Source of the DNA: Atopsyche davidsoni
Taxonomy: Eukaryota > Arthropoda > Insecta > Trichoptera > Hydrobiosidae
DNA length: 64,000 nucleotides
Reading direction: 5' to 3'
Assembly (NCBI GenBank): GCA_022113835.1
Contig: JAILWY010000008.1
Span: 9,552,501-9,616,500, forward strand
This document shows positions 35,895 to 50,059 of the stretch, in pieces. Position 1 is the first letter of the stretch, and each line of letters opens with the position of its first letter. The position numbers were made by a program, and so were the translations under genes. The notes under the pieces were generated by a model that was given only the letters and a program-made list of their open reading frames with translations, was not told the DNA's origin and searched no databases.

Positions 35895-38550
35895 CTTTTA
35901 CATGTTCAGCTGCTTGCATCTCAATACTTATTTAATTTTTGCATTCAATATATTTAGTCTTCAGTGTCTTTAACTCGCATGATAATTTTTTTTTGACAAA
36001 ATCTTATTGAAATTTTAAGGTTTCGTTCAAATAATAATTATATTTAAAATACACAAAGTAAGTTTTGAAATTAATCGTTAATTAAATGAAATTATTTAAA
36101 TAATAAATAAATGGATGGTAAATTTTTATTAACCATGTATTCTTACATTATTTATACAATCACTCTCATATAAAGATTAATCTTTAATCAATTCAATTTG
36201 CAACTTGCATTCAAAGTTATCTCGCTTATGAATAATGTAAGATTTTATATAAAATATATGTTATTATTTTTCCAATTTTAGATCGCTTTTCATAGAATTA
36301 GCGTTTTAATTAGTGGATGTAACAAACTTTACAGGTTGGTAATTAATGTTTGATTGAATCGGTACACCAAAACTCGAGGAGAAAGCCTTAAATTTTCAGA
36401 GACTTTTCCATGTTTGGACATGAAATTGCTCGTCCGGAAATAGCGTTACCTTGCTAAGCAGCTGTAGGCGGACCTATTAAAGGTTTGTTCTGCCATTAAA
36501 TAGGAGATCGGCTTTCGCGGTTCCAGCCCGGGATGCTGAAGGCTGGACCGCAGTCCGGGTCACCTGAAAATCAATACCTCACCACTCGAAAGGGTACATT
36601 TCAAAAGAATTTACCGTACCTGCCTATACTAAAACCCTTGACATTCTAAACTGTACATTATATTGAACAACTTAACCTTTTTAATTATTAATTCCATATA
36701 TTATAATATTTAAAAAAAAAACTTTATTTTTGAGGCAACACGGATTATCGCAATCGTTTGCCAATTGTTATAAAGTATTTTTTATTAATAAATTAAATAT
36801 GAGAAAGCGTATCTCTCTTTGCACGCCGCAGTAATTCAAAGGATAGTGTTAAATTATATTAACTAGAACACCAATTATATATGGAATCTGGAAATGATAT
36901 TCTAAGTGAATTGAAACTTTGACCTCAGAGTTTCAATTAGGCAGTTCCTTATTGGGGCGGATTCATCCCCCGTGCTGCCCCTTGTCGCTTGTCACTTCCG
37001 GTCCTCTGCTGCTGCTGAAACTTGGAGTTAGTACCGGGAGAGAATGGGCCAGAAACACGAAGGAACTGCAATCTTAGAGCCTTAGCTTGTCTAAGCTTCC
37101 TTGCTTACTATTAAATTTATTTTTATATAAAAATTTAACTCACTATTCTGTAACAAGCAGATTGGAAACGGCCACAGAAAAAGTAATTCTTCAATGATTA
37201 TATATTTTTTATTAAGTAAGCGTCCTCAAGTTTTGGAACATAAAAAAAACCGTAAATGTGACATAACATCCATGAATCTTCAAACCTTTGAATACACTGA
37301 TTTAGTGTGAAAAAATGATCCATACCATCCCATTTGTACGCCTTTTTTTTAAAAAGATAATTGTCTCGTTTTGTCTTGATGTCGCGGTATAAAATCCTGG
37401 GTAAGTAAGAATAAAGCACTTAGAGAAGCGTTGGCGAGATGGGAAACAAACTAAAAATAAAAACTCAGAGCGAAACTTGCAGAAACTAATAAAACAGAGC
37501 CAAGGTTATTATTGTACGGAAAAAGAAACAAAAACATCAATTTACTAGTTAACTTTTCTTTATTTTCTGTTTTATCGCCCGATAGCGAGTTTTCACTCCA
37601 AATGAGCGGTGGACTTAAACTAAAACTATTTTCATGCTCATGAAAGATTACGATCGGAGGACGACCGTTTTGATGAGTTTCACGCGGTTGTTAGTCTAAT
37701 AGTCTAAGTAGCCTTGATAAAACACCAACAATTTTTTTTAAATTAAAATATAAACGGAAAACATCTAGCGAACAAAAATAATCTTCAGATACTAAGCCTA
37801 CTTATGGCTTTTGAAAAAAATTTAAAGCCTTGCTTTTGTCTCTTGGTTCAAAGAGACGACTTGGTCCAAAGTCTTTTCAAGCATAAACCCTTTCAGGTGT
37901 ATTTTTACTATGATTTTCTGATTATCTCGTAAGTTCTAGGTTCAGCTGAATTTTAGAATTGATGTTGTAGGTAAATGGTTAAGAATCCTGGTGTGCTATC
38001 TATACAAACAATAAAGAAATCATTTTTTTATAAAAACATGCAAAAATATTGTATCTCATTGAACCAGATAGCAAAAAAATTGAAAAAAATAGTTCTAGTC
38101 CCCGAATTGAGGAACGATATAACTCTTAGCCTCCTTTTCATTTTAAACGTAACTTGCCCAAAAAGTAAACGCGCTGTAGGCTAAATCGTAAATATTCTAT
38201 TCAAGTTTACATAACTACCGCGTGTTCGTGAAAATTCAACACCTAATGTGGAAATAATGCGCCCCTCGCAAATGTACTCTCAAATATTGGATTAATCTCT
38301 AACTCCGCATTGGTCTACATAACGGCATATTCATATCACGAATAAACGGCCTTCGTCGGCTAACCACTGGTCGACCCTGCGAGGGGTTATTTTTTATATT
38401 TTTACTAACTACACGACCGCATTACAAGGAAAATCAACTATTTATTTTATCAAGCAAACTTACACTACTCATTATTTATTTACATGTATTTGATCCAAAC
38501 GATGATAGCCGCAAGTACGGCCTCTCCATTAATATAAAAAAAAACGAAAA

Positions 38551-38945
38551 CAATGGTTGTCAACAGAAGGCTGATTGACAACTTTAATACATACATCGTC
38601 AGGTATTTGGGCAACTGGTTGAATGAGAACTGTGATTCTGACCAAGAAATGAAAGTTAGGATTGAGACAGCCCAAGAGATATAACCCTGAAATCTCGATG
38701 GAGATTCACCAAATGTTATGACGTCTCAGTTCTCCTTTGTGGAGTCGAAGCTTGGACACTGGAGACAGCTTCTATGCGAAGAATTGAGGCGACTGAAATG
38801 TGGCTGAATAGGAGAATCCCTAAAACACCATGAGTTGACCGCATTTCAAATGATAGAGTCTTGCACAGAATGCGCAAAGAAAAGGATATGGCCCAGGATA
38901 GGGATATGTTCAAGGAAATGGTCACCAACCTTTTATAGATCCAAA
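38551..38945 (+). mobile_element. LINE reverse-transcriptase fragment
   Basis: One open segment reads NRRLIDNFNTYIVRYLGNWL and continues NENCDSDQEMKVRIETAQE. This is the palm-thumb boundary of an insect non-LTR reverse transcriptase (YLGSWI-x-x-x-D-x-x-x-E-x-x-RI). After stops it resumes as LLCGVEAWTLETASMRRIEA, TEMWLNRRI and DRISNDRVLHRMRKEKD, and ends RDMFKEMVTNLL plus stop. The domain order is correct, so the copy is collinear but broken by stops and a deletion of the FGHI region. It is the longest copy of the family in the window. Confidence 0.75.
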
Positions 38946-41582
38946 CGACTAAAAGAAAAAAAGATTTGTTATCAACCAGCCATATGACTGATCATATTTA
39001 TTATATATATTCCAATATTATAAGCGTACAGTAGTGCATTTTTTAAAGTATTAAATTATTTAGAAATTAAAGCCTCCAGCATCGTGTTGAAGGCCACGAG
39101 AAATTTTCATAAGTAGTTGTTTCAACCTTTATAAGTTAAAAAATTCTGGCGACTCTTAGGCCTTGGGCCTTAATAAAACTATGTCAGTAATTTTAAACAC
39201 TAAAGACAAACAATTATTCCCGAGTAAGGCATCGCGACCCACAGATTGAAAAACACTGTTCAAATAATAATATTCAAGTGAGATGTTTCAAAAACACCTT
39301 AAATATGTGTGTATTTAACCTAAAGTTAATATGAATAGACTCAGTGTCCGATGAATCACTTGTCTGTATTAATAAATACATACAAACATTTCTTTATATG
39401 TAATAAGCGAATACTGATCATATTAAGTAAGTCACCCTTCTAGTCATATGCTCTTCTAGTTAGGGTTGTATGCATTTTTATTATTAACGACCTTTGTCTG
39501 CTCAAATTGGATGTAAATTTGAAATGACCTCTGCGAAAAAGATAAATCCACATCATTTAGATGTCTGGAAAAGTGAATTATTTTTTCACGACTTCAAATG
39601 TCTTGAGATATTTATCATTCAAAAATACAGATCTCATTTTTTAAAATGTCAGATAAATGTAAACATTAATTGTGTAATGTAAAAAATTTCATTGAAAAAT
39701 TTATAAATTATCTATTTTTACACAAGCATGCTGTAATTATTAAAATCGTTATTTTTTATAAACTGTGATGGATTTTCAAATGTTTAAATATTTATTTAAA
39801 AAGCTTTAAAAGGTTACATTAAAGTTTACAATATTTTTATTGTGAAATCCATCAACTATAATTGACCTTAAATTATGAATCAGAGTGTTGTAATATAAAT
39901 TTCAAAGGTAGTATTTTTTTTTTGTATTACAGTATAAACGGAGTTTTTAATGCAAAATCAGCCTAAAAACCAAGTTAAAAAAAATGTATATGTTAAGCTT
40001 CACTTATCTGCATATTTTAAAACTTAAAAAAAAGCTGATAGCTGATCAAAAGATAAAAAAAAATCGTTTGTAACATTGGAGAACGGGCAGGGTTGGAAAA
40101 GGTCACGTGTTGGACCTTCCCCTCTCAACCTTCCCCTGGTTCAGTTTTTAATGCCAGAGCCTCTTCGCGCGTGTCCAGTTACTGCCCTTTCTCTGTACCT
40201 TACAGACTGAAAGGAATTTTCCATTGGATTTTATTTTAAAGGGTTGGAACAGCGCGATGAGAATCGCTTTACGAAGGGAGTCCATCATGTCCGGAGTGTT
40301 CTCGGAAGACGCAGTTCACAACCCCACCTTGTGAAACAATATATTTTAAATCACTTCGTGTGATTTAAACGTATTATTTGATAAATAGTTTCTATTGTAA
40401 CCAACAATTAACGAATGTACAACCCCTCGTGCATCAAGTGGCCAGCTTGCCAGCTTTTCCGACTGCGAAGTCCCTGTTTTAGAATCTGAGCGTAATAATT
40501 AATATTTTTATAAATTATAATACAGAAAAGCAATTAGAAACTGTTTTATAAAATATATACTTGTATTTATTTTAATGAAAGCGTAATTAATTTACCCCAG
40601 AGGGTACTTTTCAACATAATGCTTTTTGTTGGGTAAGCGCGCGACCTGATTGTATGCATTTGCTTGATGCTTTATATTCTCCAAGAGTCTAATAATAGCC
40701 GGAGGGGTTGTTTCTGCCAGTCAGGGGAGGAGGGTGTCTCGTGCGGGAGTACGTACAGCTATTTTATTTAAGGCTTTCACGGTACAGGAGACAAGGTGCG
40801 TCACGTATGCATAGAAACTACACGCGTGCGAAGTTCTGCGGCACTACCTACAAGTTTAATGCCGATATTAATTAAGGATCAGCCTCTTGAGGCCTTTCAA
40901 TGTAAAACCTATCAAAATTTTCCGATGATTATATTATAAGTAGAATATCTGACAAATTTATAGATTTTCTTTATAATTATTATTTAATATGGGAACATTG
41001 GTCGTAAAGTTTTTTAAATATTGAAATCAAAAAATTCCTTGCGCGGATTATCACAAATAGAAATCTCAATGTCTGTATTCTCAGCAATATGTACTAAAAC
41101 TCAAAATATCGTTATTCAGATATTTATTGCAACATTCAGAATTATTGTTATTCTCATACCAATATAACTTCATAGTCGCAATAAAAACAATTTTGGAGCT
41201 TTTGCTGAGTTACTTTGTTTAAACGATAATTCGTTTCCCCCCTTTTAAATGGATCCCACTCTCCGATTGGCTTCGGGAACTTAGCGATCGAAGCCGAAGC
41301 ACGCGAGTCCGAGTACCGGCAAACATGGTCCCGCCGAAAAAAGCGGCTCAACACCCAAGAACAAAGATTGACATAACCTATGAACTCGATTTATTTTATT
41401 GTTAGGGGGGTTAGGTGAGTTTAGCTGTTTTGATTTTTAATTAAATTTGATATTATCTTAATTTATAACTTATTGTATTGTAGTTTTTTTTTTTGAAGCT
41501 CAGACATTTTTATTGTATATATATTGTCCACGTTTTCGTTTTTATTTATTATCTTTTTTATTATCAATCAGAGTGTTTCTGT

Positions 41583-41720
41583 TTGATAATGCCAACGCGA
41601 AAGGTTGGCGAAACCGGTCACTAATAAAAACGAAAATGTGGAAAATCACTCAAGTATTTTATTCAAAAATATTAAAATGGAATTCCACCAAGTACTCTCT
41701 GTCAAAAATATTGAATTTCT
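41583..41720 (+). repeat. Hammerhead-family element end, best full copy
   Basis: The first 40 nt read TTTGATAA, T, GCCAAC, a 7-nt GCGAAAG loop, GTTGGC, GAAACCGGTCAC: a perfect 6-bp stem II, the GAAA box, the palindromic stem III ACCGGT and the GTC triplet. The tail continues ATGTGGAAAATCACTCAAGT and ends after GGAATTCCACCAAGTACTCT near 41720. The tail occurs at 5268, 22340, 26928 and 53780. The first core box TTGATAA departs from CUGANGA at two positions. Confidence 0.6.
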
Positions 41721-44700
41721 TAACATATTTTAGAATCGTGTTTTAGCTAATTAATGGATAATGTTTTAAAATTCACTAGCTCAGCGGGTTGGTTTGGGTT
41801 GGGTTAGGTTGGGTGTTGCAAAAAAATATCCCTTGTGTGGCTCTTCTGTGAACAAAGCCTGTCGCTTTATGGACCATAAACAAACGGCCCGGCCTTGTCT
41901 GTGGCCGGCGGGGAGGGAGGGGGGGAGGAGAGGGGGGGGGGGAGGGCCTGAAACCTGAAACATGAAATCTGAAATCTGAAATCTGCCGAGCGACCCTTCA
42001 GCAGTCTCCGCGCACATGACGTCTGATTAAAATAAAACGACACGTTGCTTTATAAATATTGTAAATTAATTATCGGTGGATGTGTTTCTTGGAAAAAAAA
42101 ACGTTGAGAAGGCAAGCAAATAAGTGAACCGGTTTGTGACGAAATCTGATTTCCACTGTAGTCAAAAGAACAAAAGCACCGACCCTTTTTCCGGGAAGGC
42201 GACGGTTTTAATCCCACCTTTGTAAATGTACAAGCAATCAATTCACTCGCGAAATGATTTTTTGAATTAATTACACGATATTTCAAATAAATATATTTAG
42301 TTCAAATAGTCGGATGAGTTAGTTTCTTATATGCAAAATCATAAAAAAATAAAAACCTTCGCTTCGGTTCAAAACTTGTTGTTTCTTTGAAACAGTTAAA
42401 AGAGGCTGCTACTTTAATAAAGTTGAAGCAATGAAGGTAGCTTCCCTACACATTATGTTTGGTAAATATATTTTTTAATACATTTAACAAATCTTGATAA
42501 ACGTATTCGTAGGTTTTAGGTACTGTTTTATGTTGTTGGTTAAAGCTTCTAACGTTTTGGTCCTAATACTAAGTAAAACTATCTTTAATGGCTCCAGTTT
42601 CGATTTGGAAATATCGGATACTTCGAGCAACTCAATTCTAGCAAACTTACTTTTTAAAAAGATCCGTCGAGGGCATAATAAGACTGTGGCAGATCTTAAT
42701 GGGCCCTCCGTTTTGGGCTTGTTCGGGTGGTCAAATAGTTTCCACGTAATAGCGTTTAAAGTTATGATAATGTGACATTGAAACGAATTCCACCCCCGTT
42801 ACGTGCAAGGGTGCAGGGCAAGTCGGAGGCTCGTCCCTTCCATAAAAAGCCTTATCAACCCTCGGCACTCCGCGCGGTGATTTATCTGAACCAGGAGTCA
42901 TAAAGCCTCTGAGATAAATTATTTTTGCTCGCTTTTTAATGCGATCATCGAAATAATTATGGTTACGTTGATTTATCGTTTAATCTTAACGAACCTTTTT
43001 TTTTTTTACATTAAAAATATAATTTATCGAACAAATTTTAACTTTTAACACACAACATAAAATACATTTGTATCAGAAACAGCAATAAAGCGTATTAATA
43101 TTACTAATAAAAAAAATTAAATTTACTAAGAGGTATCACTAATTGTAATTGAAAGACATTCGTCAACATCGAGAACTGAAAAAAATAATAATTTGTGGCC
43201 TCTCAGATGACTTCATATTTTGGAGGCTTCGTGGGGTTTGAACTATTGTTTGAATACAAGGAAAACTTATACGCAATCGTTTTTAAAAGCAATCCATGGG
43301 TTTTTATTTGAGATTTAATGGAATCACATTCAGACAGTTAGTTACATTTAACACTTGGCATTTCGTAAATACGGGATAAACAGCAAACTCTTGACTTGAT
43401 TGCTGCAGTTGCGCGAGCGAGAGAGAGGCTAATCGGCGTTTTCTCGCTCACTCGATCAATTTCAGGAATAAAGCCCACAGTTTGAATTCACAGTCTCTGC
43501 AGTGCATTCTCAGCTTTGCGAGAGGCTTTGTTTGCTTGCAGTACACTTCGCAAAGTGCAGTGCTCACGTTTCTATGGACTACTCAATGCATATCATATAG
43601 GATAGAAAGTCAGAGAACAATTAATGAAAATAAATCAATATCATTTTAATAAATATTACCTTGTGTTTTTTTTTTTTTGATAAACCGTTTTAAAATATTC
43701 CAGGGGTAGCGCACAGGTGAGACACCCTTCCGTGCCATGTTAATTCGGCTGTAAGTTCGCTGCAGAGTCGAGGCTAACTAACCTTACCTGGGCAGGTGCC
43801 TCGAGGATTTTTTATTCAGTCACGCACCCCGCGAAGCCTTCACGATCCTTTCAAATGACTCAATCAAGAAACACTGCCTTCTAGTCAAACAACACTTCTG
43901 TGATCTCCTTTTGCTGGAAACGCACGTCGCAAAAGCACCACGCGAGCATTGTTGGGCTTATATTGAATTTGAAAAAAAATAGTGTGGATTCTAATATTAT
44001 GTTTTGTATGCAATATCTATTAAAAAAAAATTGACTTTTACGTATACTGCGTTCTGAAGGGTTTTCTAAAATATTTTTGGAGTAATAATTAATATAATCA
44101 CGGATTTTATAAATAGACCGTGATTTTTAAAAAAATCCTACAAGCAATATCAATTCGTCTCATAGCGGATTACGCGACGAGTTATGGAACACCGTATATA
44201 ACAAATGCGAAAATAAAATAAAGTTGTACGGCAAAAAGATTTTATTTCAGTTAAGACGAGTATGATATTTCAATAGAAGCGATAACAATATATCTCCCCT
44301 AGGCACGCCGATAAGTTGGCCACAATATTGGGCCACTCCGACGATGAGATGGGGTGAGGGCGGGTCGTTAGGCCCTGCCTCCGGGTCAATATACGAATCA
44401 AAGCAATCGCAGTAAAAGCCGACCTCCGCCATGCATATTTAAAACACTTCAATAATGGCCTCGCGACTATAACAAATTCATGAAAACAGATTATCTGATA
44501 CTTATTCGATATTTTATTTGGTTACTTTGCTTTTTATATATATATGATATAAGATATTATGTAGATGCGATAACGTTGAAGATATCATTTAGGCACATTT
44601 TGATATTGATATCACAAATATGGGATCTAAATAGATATATTATATAGAAAGATATCGTTGAAGATATTATATAAATGTGATACAGGTTATATATACTACT

Positions 44701-45194
44701 GTATAGATGTCATTTAGATAAATTTAATATATATATTTGATATGGTTAAGTATGTAATATAATTTTGGCAAAAAATACCAACAAAAATAACCGGTCGCTC
44801 CACAAATATATAAATCTAATTTACTCTTCTCACTTTGTTACACTCTTTTTCTCCTTTTTTGTGTGTTTTATTTGATTTGGAGCAAACAAAAAATTTCTAA
44901 ATTTTACTAAAAGTATCGTCTTTCGTGATGCGGAAATTAAGTAAATAATATTCAAAAAAATATAAAAATAATTGTAGTAAAAACGCCCCCGAGTATTGTT
45001 TTTGGCATTTTATCAGATTCCGTGAGAATTCCCGAAGACGCTGAAAATGAATAAAATGAGGGAGTTGGCATTTTTAAAGGTACGCTTGATTGGAGGCCGA
45101 ATTAATTATTTCCCGAGATCATTCCAGGGGCGGCGGTGCGAGGGGAGGCCCGAGGCTCCGAGATCGAACCCCTCTCGGGCATCGATCCTCTCCC

Positions 45195-45256
45195 CCACCA
45201 CCACCACCACCACCACCACCACCACCACCACCACCATCACCACCACCGCCGCCGCC
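45195..45256. repeat. (CCA)n trinucleotide microsatellite
   Basis: About 15 near-perfect ACC/CAC triplets turn into CCG triplets at the 3' end. Polyproline, polyhistidine and polythreonine open frames across it are artefacts of the repeat. Confidence 0.9.
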
Positions 45257-48200
45257 ACTGGCCAACTGTGCCAAGGATTTTATTTGTTTTGTGTTCTTAT
45301 TGTTATACTTTTTTTTTCATCGGGTATTATTTAAGGCTCCGAAGATGTATTGATGTCGGAAATACTGAAGGGTAGAAAAGGAATAAATACTTGCTTAGCA
45401 ATTTCAATATCGCGCAACCCCTAGAATATTATAATTTTATTAACTCAGTAAAGAAGGGTGGCTAGACATTGTGGGCTATTTTCAAATAAATAGTGGGATC
45501 AATAACATTTTTTACTTTTCTCGTAGTATCTACTAAATTATTTATTTTATTACTGGCAGTGCGTCTGAATGAACATATCTCTATACTGGTGCATATTCCG
45601 CATCCATGTTAACTTTCTCCATTCCGACTTTCAGTCCAATCAGTTGCAGTAGACTCTATTTGATACTTCTGAAAATATTCCCAAAAAAAGATACTCGTAC
45701 CTTACGCTTTTTTAACATCGTCAGGAGTGCACTAATAAAAATAATGGCTCTACAAGGCAACAATAATCAGTTGAGTAGTTTTAATTATGTATATTGAAAA
45801 AATCGTGTCGCGGGGATATTTGGGAATATATTGTATGGCCAATTGAAATTCACGGACTCTGAGGTGGACAAGCAAAAGCAAGCAAACTCGACGAAGGTCA
45901 GCTGGAGACGCAGTGCTTGGGTATTCCATGCATGACAGAGAAGTTAAGGGGGGAGCCCTCTAGTTTATAATTTGGTTAAATATTCATTTGTCACGCACCG
46001 CCGCCGCGGAAACACCCGCCGGGTATTAAGCGCGAATGACGGGCCTTAATGACAAGCTGTAATGACGAGCTGTAATGACGAAATGTAATGACGAGCCTCG
46101 AGACGAGCGACCACTCCAACATGCGCGATTATGTACGAACTGCCGTAGCTCAGGAGGGCATTAAAAATTAATATTTCACCCGTACACGATTTATGAATAT
46201 TCAATGAGTACTGATTATACCACGACAGACAAGTTCAATTTGTAATACTCCACATTATCAAACGTGGTAATCAAACGCTTTTTAGGGATTCTTATCCTTT
46301 TAGTCCGAAAAACACAAAAGCATCGTTATCTCCTACCCATAAGGTAATTCATATTTGTCATTTGAATATAATCAAAACATAGTGAAAATGTGAAAAATTT
46401 AATGCCTTTGTACAATTTGTACTTTCTGGTGTCGCAGTTTGATTGTTTTATCAGTTGCAGCGTTATGGCACACCAGCGGCCGGTATTCAGTACCGAGTTG
46501 CTTTGTTATGCCGAATGTGACACGGTTTGGAGGCTGTGCTCGTGGCAGGCGAATTACCTCATTCAGTTCCACGTGTCACATGACCACGTGTACATTTCAC
46601 GTGCCGCTCTGTTACGTGCCTCGAAATGGCAACGCATAAGCGCTTTATCCAATGCAACTTCATCAACTTAATATATAATAATATCGCTTCGTGGTTCACT
46701 GAATTACTTACCATTTGCAGTATCAAAAGTTTGAACTCTGAAGGCATAAATTATTTCATGTAGAAAGTATCGTTTAAAAAAATGTTTTTTTTTATTGGTT
46801 AGTATTATTCGAGTTGGCATACGAAGAAAAGCGCAGCAAGTGTGTCTTTGTTTTTTCTTTCGTTAAGACGGAGATCTCGGCTTCTCAAAACAAAGGAGGC
46901 GCGAGTGCCGGAAACAAAAGCAGGCGACTCGGCGCGTGACGTCACGGCGAGCCTTCAGGGAAGTGCTGAAATCCCTGAAATATTCACACCCCTGAGAGAC
47001 AACGTACAGCTCTAACAATTCGTTTTTATTATCCGAAGATTTGCCGCTATTCATTATTATTTTTTTAAGGTATATTTTCTTTTAAAAACAATACAGACAT
47101 TCGTTTTCAAAAATGTAAAAATTGATTTTTTTTTTGTTTTGAAAAGCCATTTTCTTAGTATTCATGCCACAGGCACAATTGCTTTCCTGTATTTCCTATT
47201 TGCAGCACGGTTCTTGAAGTTTTCAATTTAATTAAATAATCTTGAATGTTTCATATAATATTAATATTGAATTCAATATAAATAATAAAAAAAATATTGC
47301 TTTTGAAGTTCTTTTTCCATTTTCCAATACTATTGGAAATTGGCTGAAGTGCAGAGTGCAATGGCAAGTAGAGCTGATTTTTGCTTGCATGCATTATGTA
47401 TAGCTGCGAGGTCGTTCAGTATTGACACGGAGCCTATTGCCACTGGAAAATGGCTCTTCGAGAAACCTTTCTGTGACATTTCAGTAATTGGTTTTTCTAA
47501 AATTGGAAGTATATCACAAATCGTTGGTGAAAAAAAAAAATTATATATACATTCATATGGTTTGACTGTTGGCTTATTTTTAAAACAATATGTTCAATAT
47601 TTACAAACAACTTGACTTCAAAGAAAATACACTTGGAGTTGTTTGGGTAAATTCACAAACTCAATACAAATTATCAACTCTTGGAATTAATTTTAAGTCA
47701 ATAAGGATGGAAATTCAACGTACACGAGAACTTGAATAAATTAAATGTCGATTAGTAAATAACAACATAAATAACTCCGGATGTAATTATTATTTGAAAC
47801 TTTTATTGTAACTTATTTTATCGACTTGAGTTAAATCAATTCATTTAATAAAACATCAAACACAAAATTTTAACTGTTAAATTAAATTTATTTAATGTTA
47901 CTCTTAAAGCCAATATTACTCGAAATCGAGCTAATTTTCAAACAATTTTGTAACTCTAAGAAAAAAAATATTTGCAGTATATTATATTTTCGATAAGGCG
48001 CCCAAAAGTTATAAGTTAAATAGCTTGTTATGGGTTACTTTTGTTTCCATTGATCAGTCTCTCAGAAACAGGTCTTATGTGTGATTAACTATATTATATA
48101 ATAAATCAAAAGAATGTTTATACTTTTAAATATATAAATTTATTGATGTTTATTTCGGTGCACCCTGTACATTCAATAGCGCTATCCGAGACGAGCTAAG

Positions 48201-49479
48201 AGACGGAAGTTTTTTGAATTATTTGTTTTTCTTTGAAAAATACCCAAGAAGTTTATATTGCAAAACTTTTTATCAAAACGCTGTTAGTAATCAAATTTTA
48301 GATGTTTTTTTCACTCTTCCAGGTGCTCGCACAGTATTATCACCTCACGTCACTTCACGTGCTTTCACACGTTCACGCGAAAAATAATTAAAATAAATAC
48401 ACTGTCTTTTAATCAAATTTTACCAAAAAAATCTCAAACGAGTGAAGCAAGTTTGTTTAAATTTACATAGATGGCATTTTAGTTAATTTATTAATCCACA
48501 AAAATAATTCATAAAAAAATTCTGAAAAAGCGTATTTGTAACTAATTGGTTACGTTAACGCCCGATTTCAGAAAACTTGATTTAATTAGCAAGTTATTAA
48601 ATATGTCACACATAGCCCGCAAATTGATTGCGTGTGATTGAATATGATCAAATTAGATCGCATATCGTTTATTTGGTGCGTAATTGTACTATATTTGACA
48701 ATTTGTAATCACTGTTCAATTTAATCACTCCTCCGAAAATTAGCCAGTCATAATAATTTATTTATTAAATATAATATTTATTTAGTTATCTTTACTTTAT
48801 ATCATTGTTTTTGGTTAGATTTAACATTTTTTTATTAAAAATTAATTTAAAATAAATAAAACTTGGTATTTCGTGTACTTTTTGTGTATTTCCATCATTT
48901 TAGAGGCGTGACGTCGTGTGATATCATTCTGAGTGAGGTCGTGGCCTTTTTACGAGCGACTTATGATTTAAGATGGTACTAATGACGTCTATGTCACAAT
49001 AAATATTAACTTGGGTACTTTTATTTTATTACGGAATTATCTAACTTTTAATGTACCCGAGAGAGAGCCTATTTATCATCGAATTTACTTCTTACCCTCT
49101 TTACAAACGGATGACGTACCACCCGTCATTTCGACGATATTCAGTCAACTCCTCAAGCAGAGAACACCCAAACTCATGGTAGAGCTTTCACACACTCACT
49201 CCCTGGTGTCACTTTTCCTTTTAAGCGTAAATTAGAAATGCTGTTCTCCGTCCAGACCTATGTCTGCTTACAAGCATATAGTCTCAATTTTAGTATTTTT
49301 TGTATGATACATGGTTAAACTATATACTCATGAAACGACGAAAACGAGCAACAAACAAACCGGTGCTCTACTAAGCCATAATGTGTTGGTTTGAGTCCCA
49401 CTTTTTTCCCTGTTTTACAGGTGATTTCCAAGGTGAAATTTTTCAAGTAGACACCAAATAAAACTACGACTTTGGAAGC

Positions 49480-49970
49480 TCATATTTTGTATTTTGGAAA
49501 ATACGAGCCTTTACATTGAAAGCTGAATATATGAGCTTTCAAAGTGATGAAAAATGTGAGCTTTCAAAGTGCAAGCTCAAATTATGAAAAATATGCCAAA
49601 TATGAGCTTTGAACATTGAAAGCTCATATTTTCACTATGCCTTGGAATCCTCAAAATTTTCAAATATTTTAAATGAAAATTAAATTTTTTTTTTAAATTT
49701 TTCAAATAATTCAAATATTTGGAATTTTTGTAAATTTTGGTATTTTCTCAAATATTTAAATTTTTTTAAAATTTTTCAAATAATTCAAATATTTGGAATT
49801 ATTGAAAATTTTGGTATTTTTCAAATATTGAAATTTTTTATATTTTCAAAAATTTTGTAACTTTTGAAATTTTTTGAAATTTGTAAAATTTTTGTAATTT
49901 TTGAAAATATTGAAATTTTTGATATTTTTGATGTATTTCATATATTTAAATTTTTTAAATGTATAAATAA
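49480..49970. repeat. Degenerate GAGCTTTCAA / AAATTTT tract
   Basis: From 49530 to 49640 ATGAGCTTTCAAAGTG-like words occur in both orientations, and the block can fold on itself. From 49660 to 49960 short AAATTTTT and TTCAAATATTT words alternate. It abuts the PDZ-B acceptor region and has no coding capacity. Confidence 0.7.
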
Positions 49971-50059
49971 ATAGACGGAAACGGACGCAAAAACCCTTTG
50001 AATACATTTGTAAAGATAATGGCACAAATAGAGTGTGACATCGGTCGGGTGTGTTGCAG

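Larger units (their letters stand above)
23641..50059 (+). other. Giant 26.4-kb intron between linker exon and PDZ-B
   Basis: It starts GTGAGT and ends GTGTTGCAG. I found no host coding exon in it. It holds an R1-like LINE fragment, two minisatellites or microsatellites, a C-rich tract, two large tandem duplications, an RT fragment, three hammerhead-family relics and a degenerate AT-rich tract, all listed separately. GC-rich islands occur at 25260-25370, 28480-28570, 30780-30850, 45110-45180 and 46020-46110 without exon structure. At 25791-25850 CTCACGATTA-type units recur several times. A canonical TGACGTCA lies at 30810. TATA-like GATATC-rich low-complexity DNA fills about 44510-44760. Confidence 0.85.

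Noticed and set aside
39228..39257. hAT-like right terminus (GACCCACAGATTGAAAAACACTG)
   Set aside because: No matching left end or 8-bp target duplication was found, so the element cannot be delimited.
44247..44452. Minus-strand open frames of about 60 codons in a slightly GC-rich patch
   Set aside because: Two overlapping frames, neither with a recognisable domain or exon borders.
45047..45375. Polyproline/polyhistidine protein
   Set aside because: Translation of a CCA microsatellite in the giant intron.
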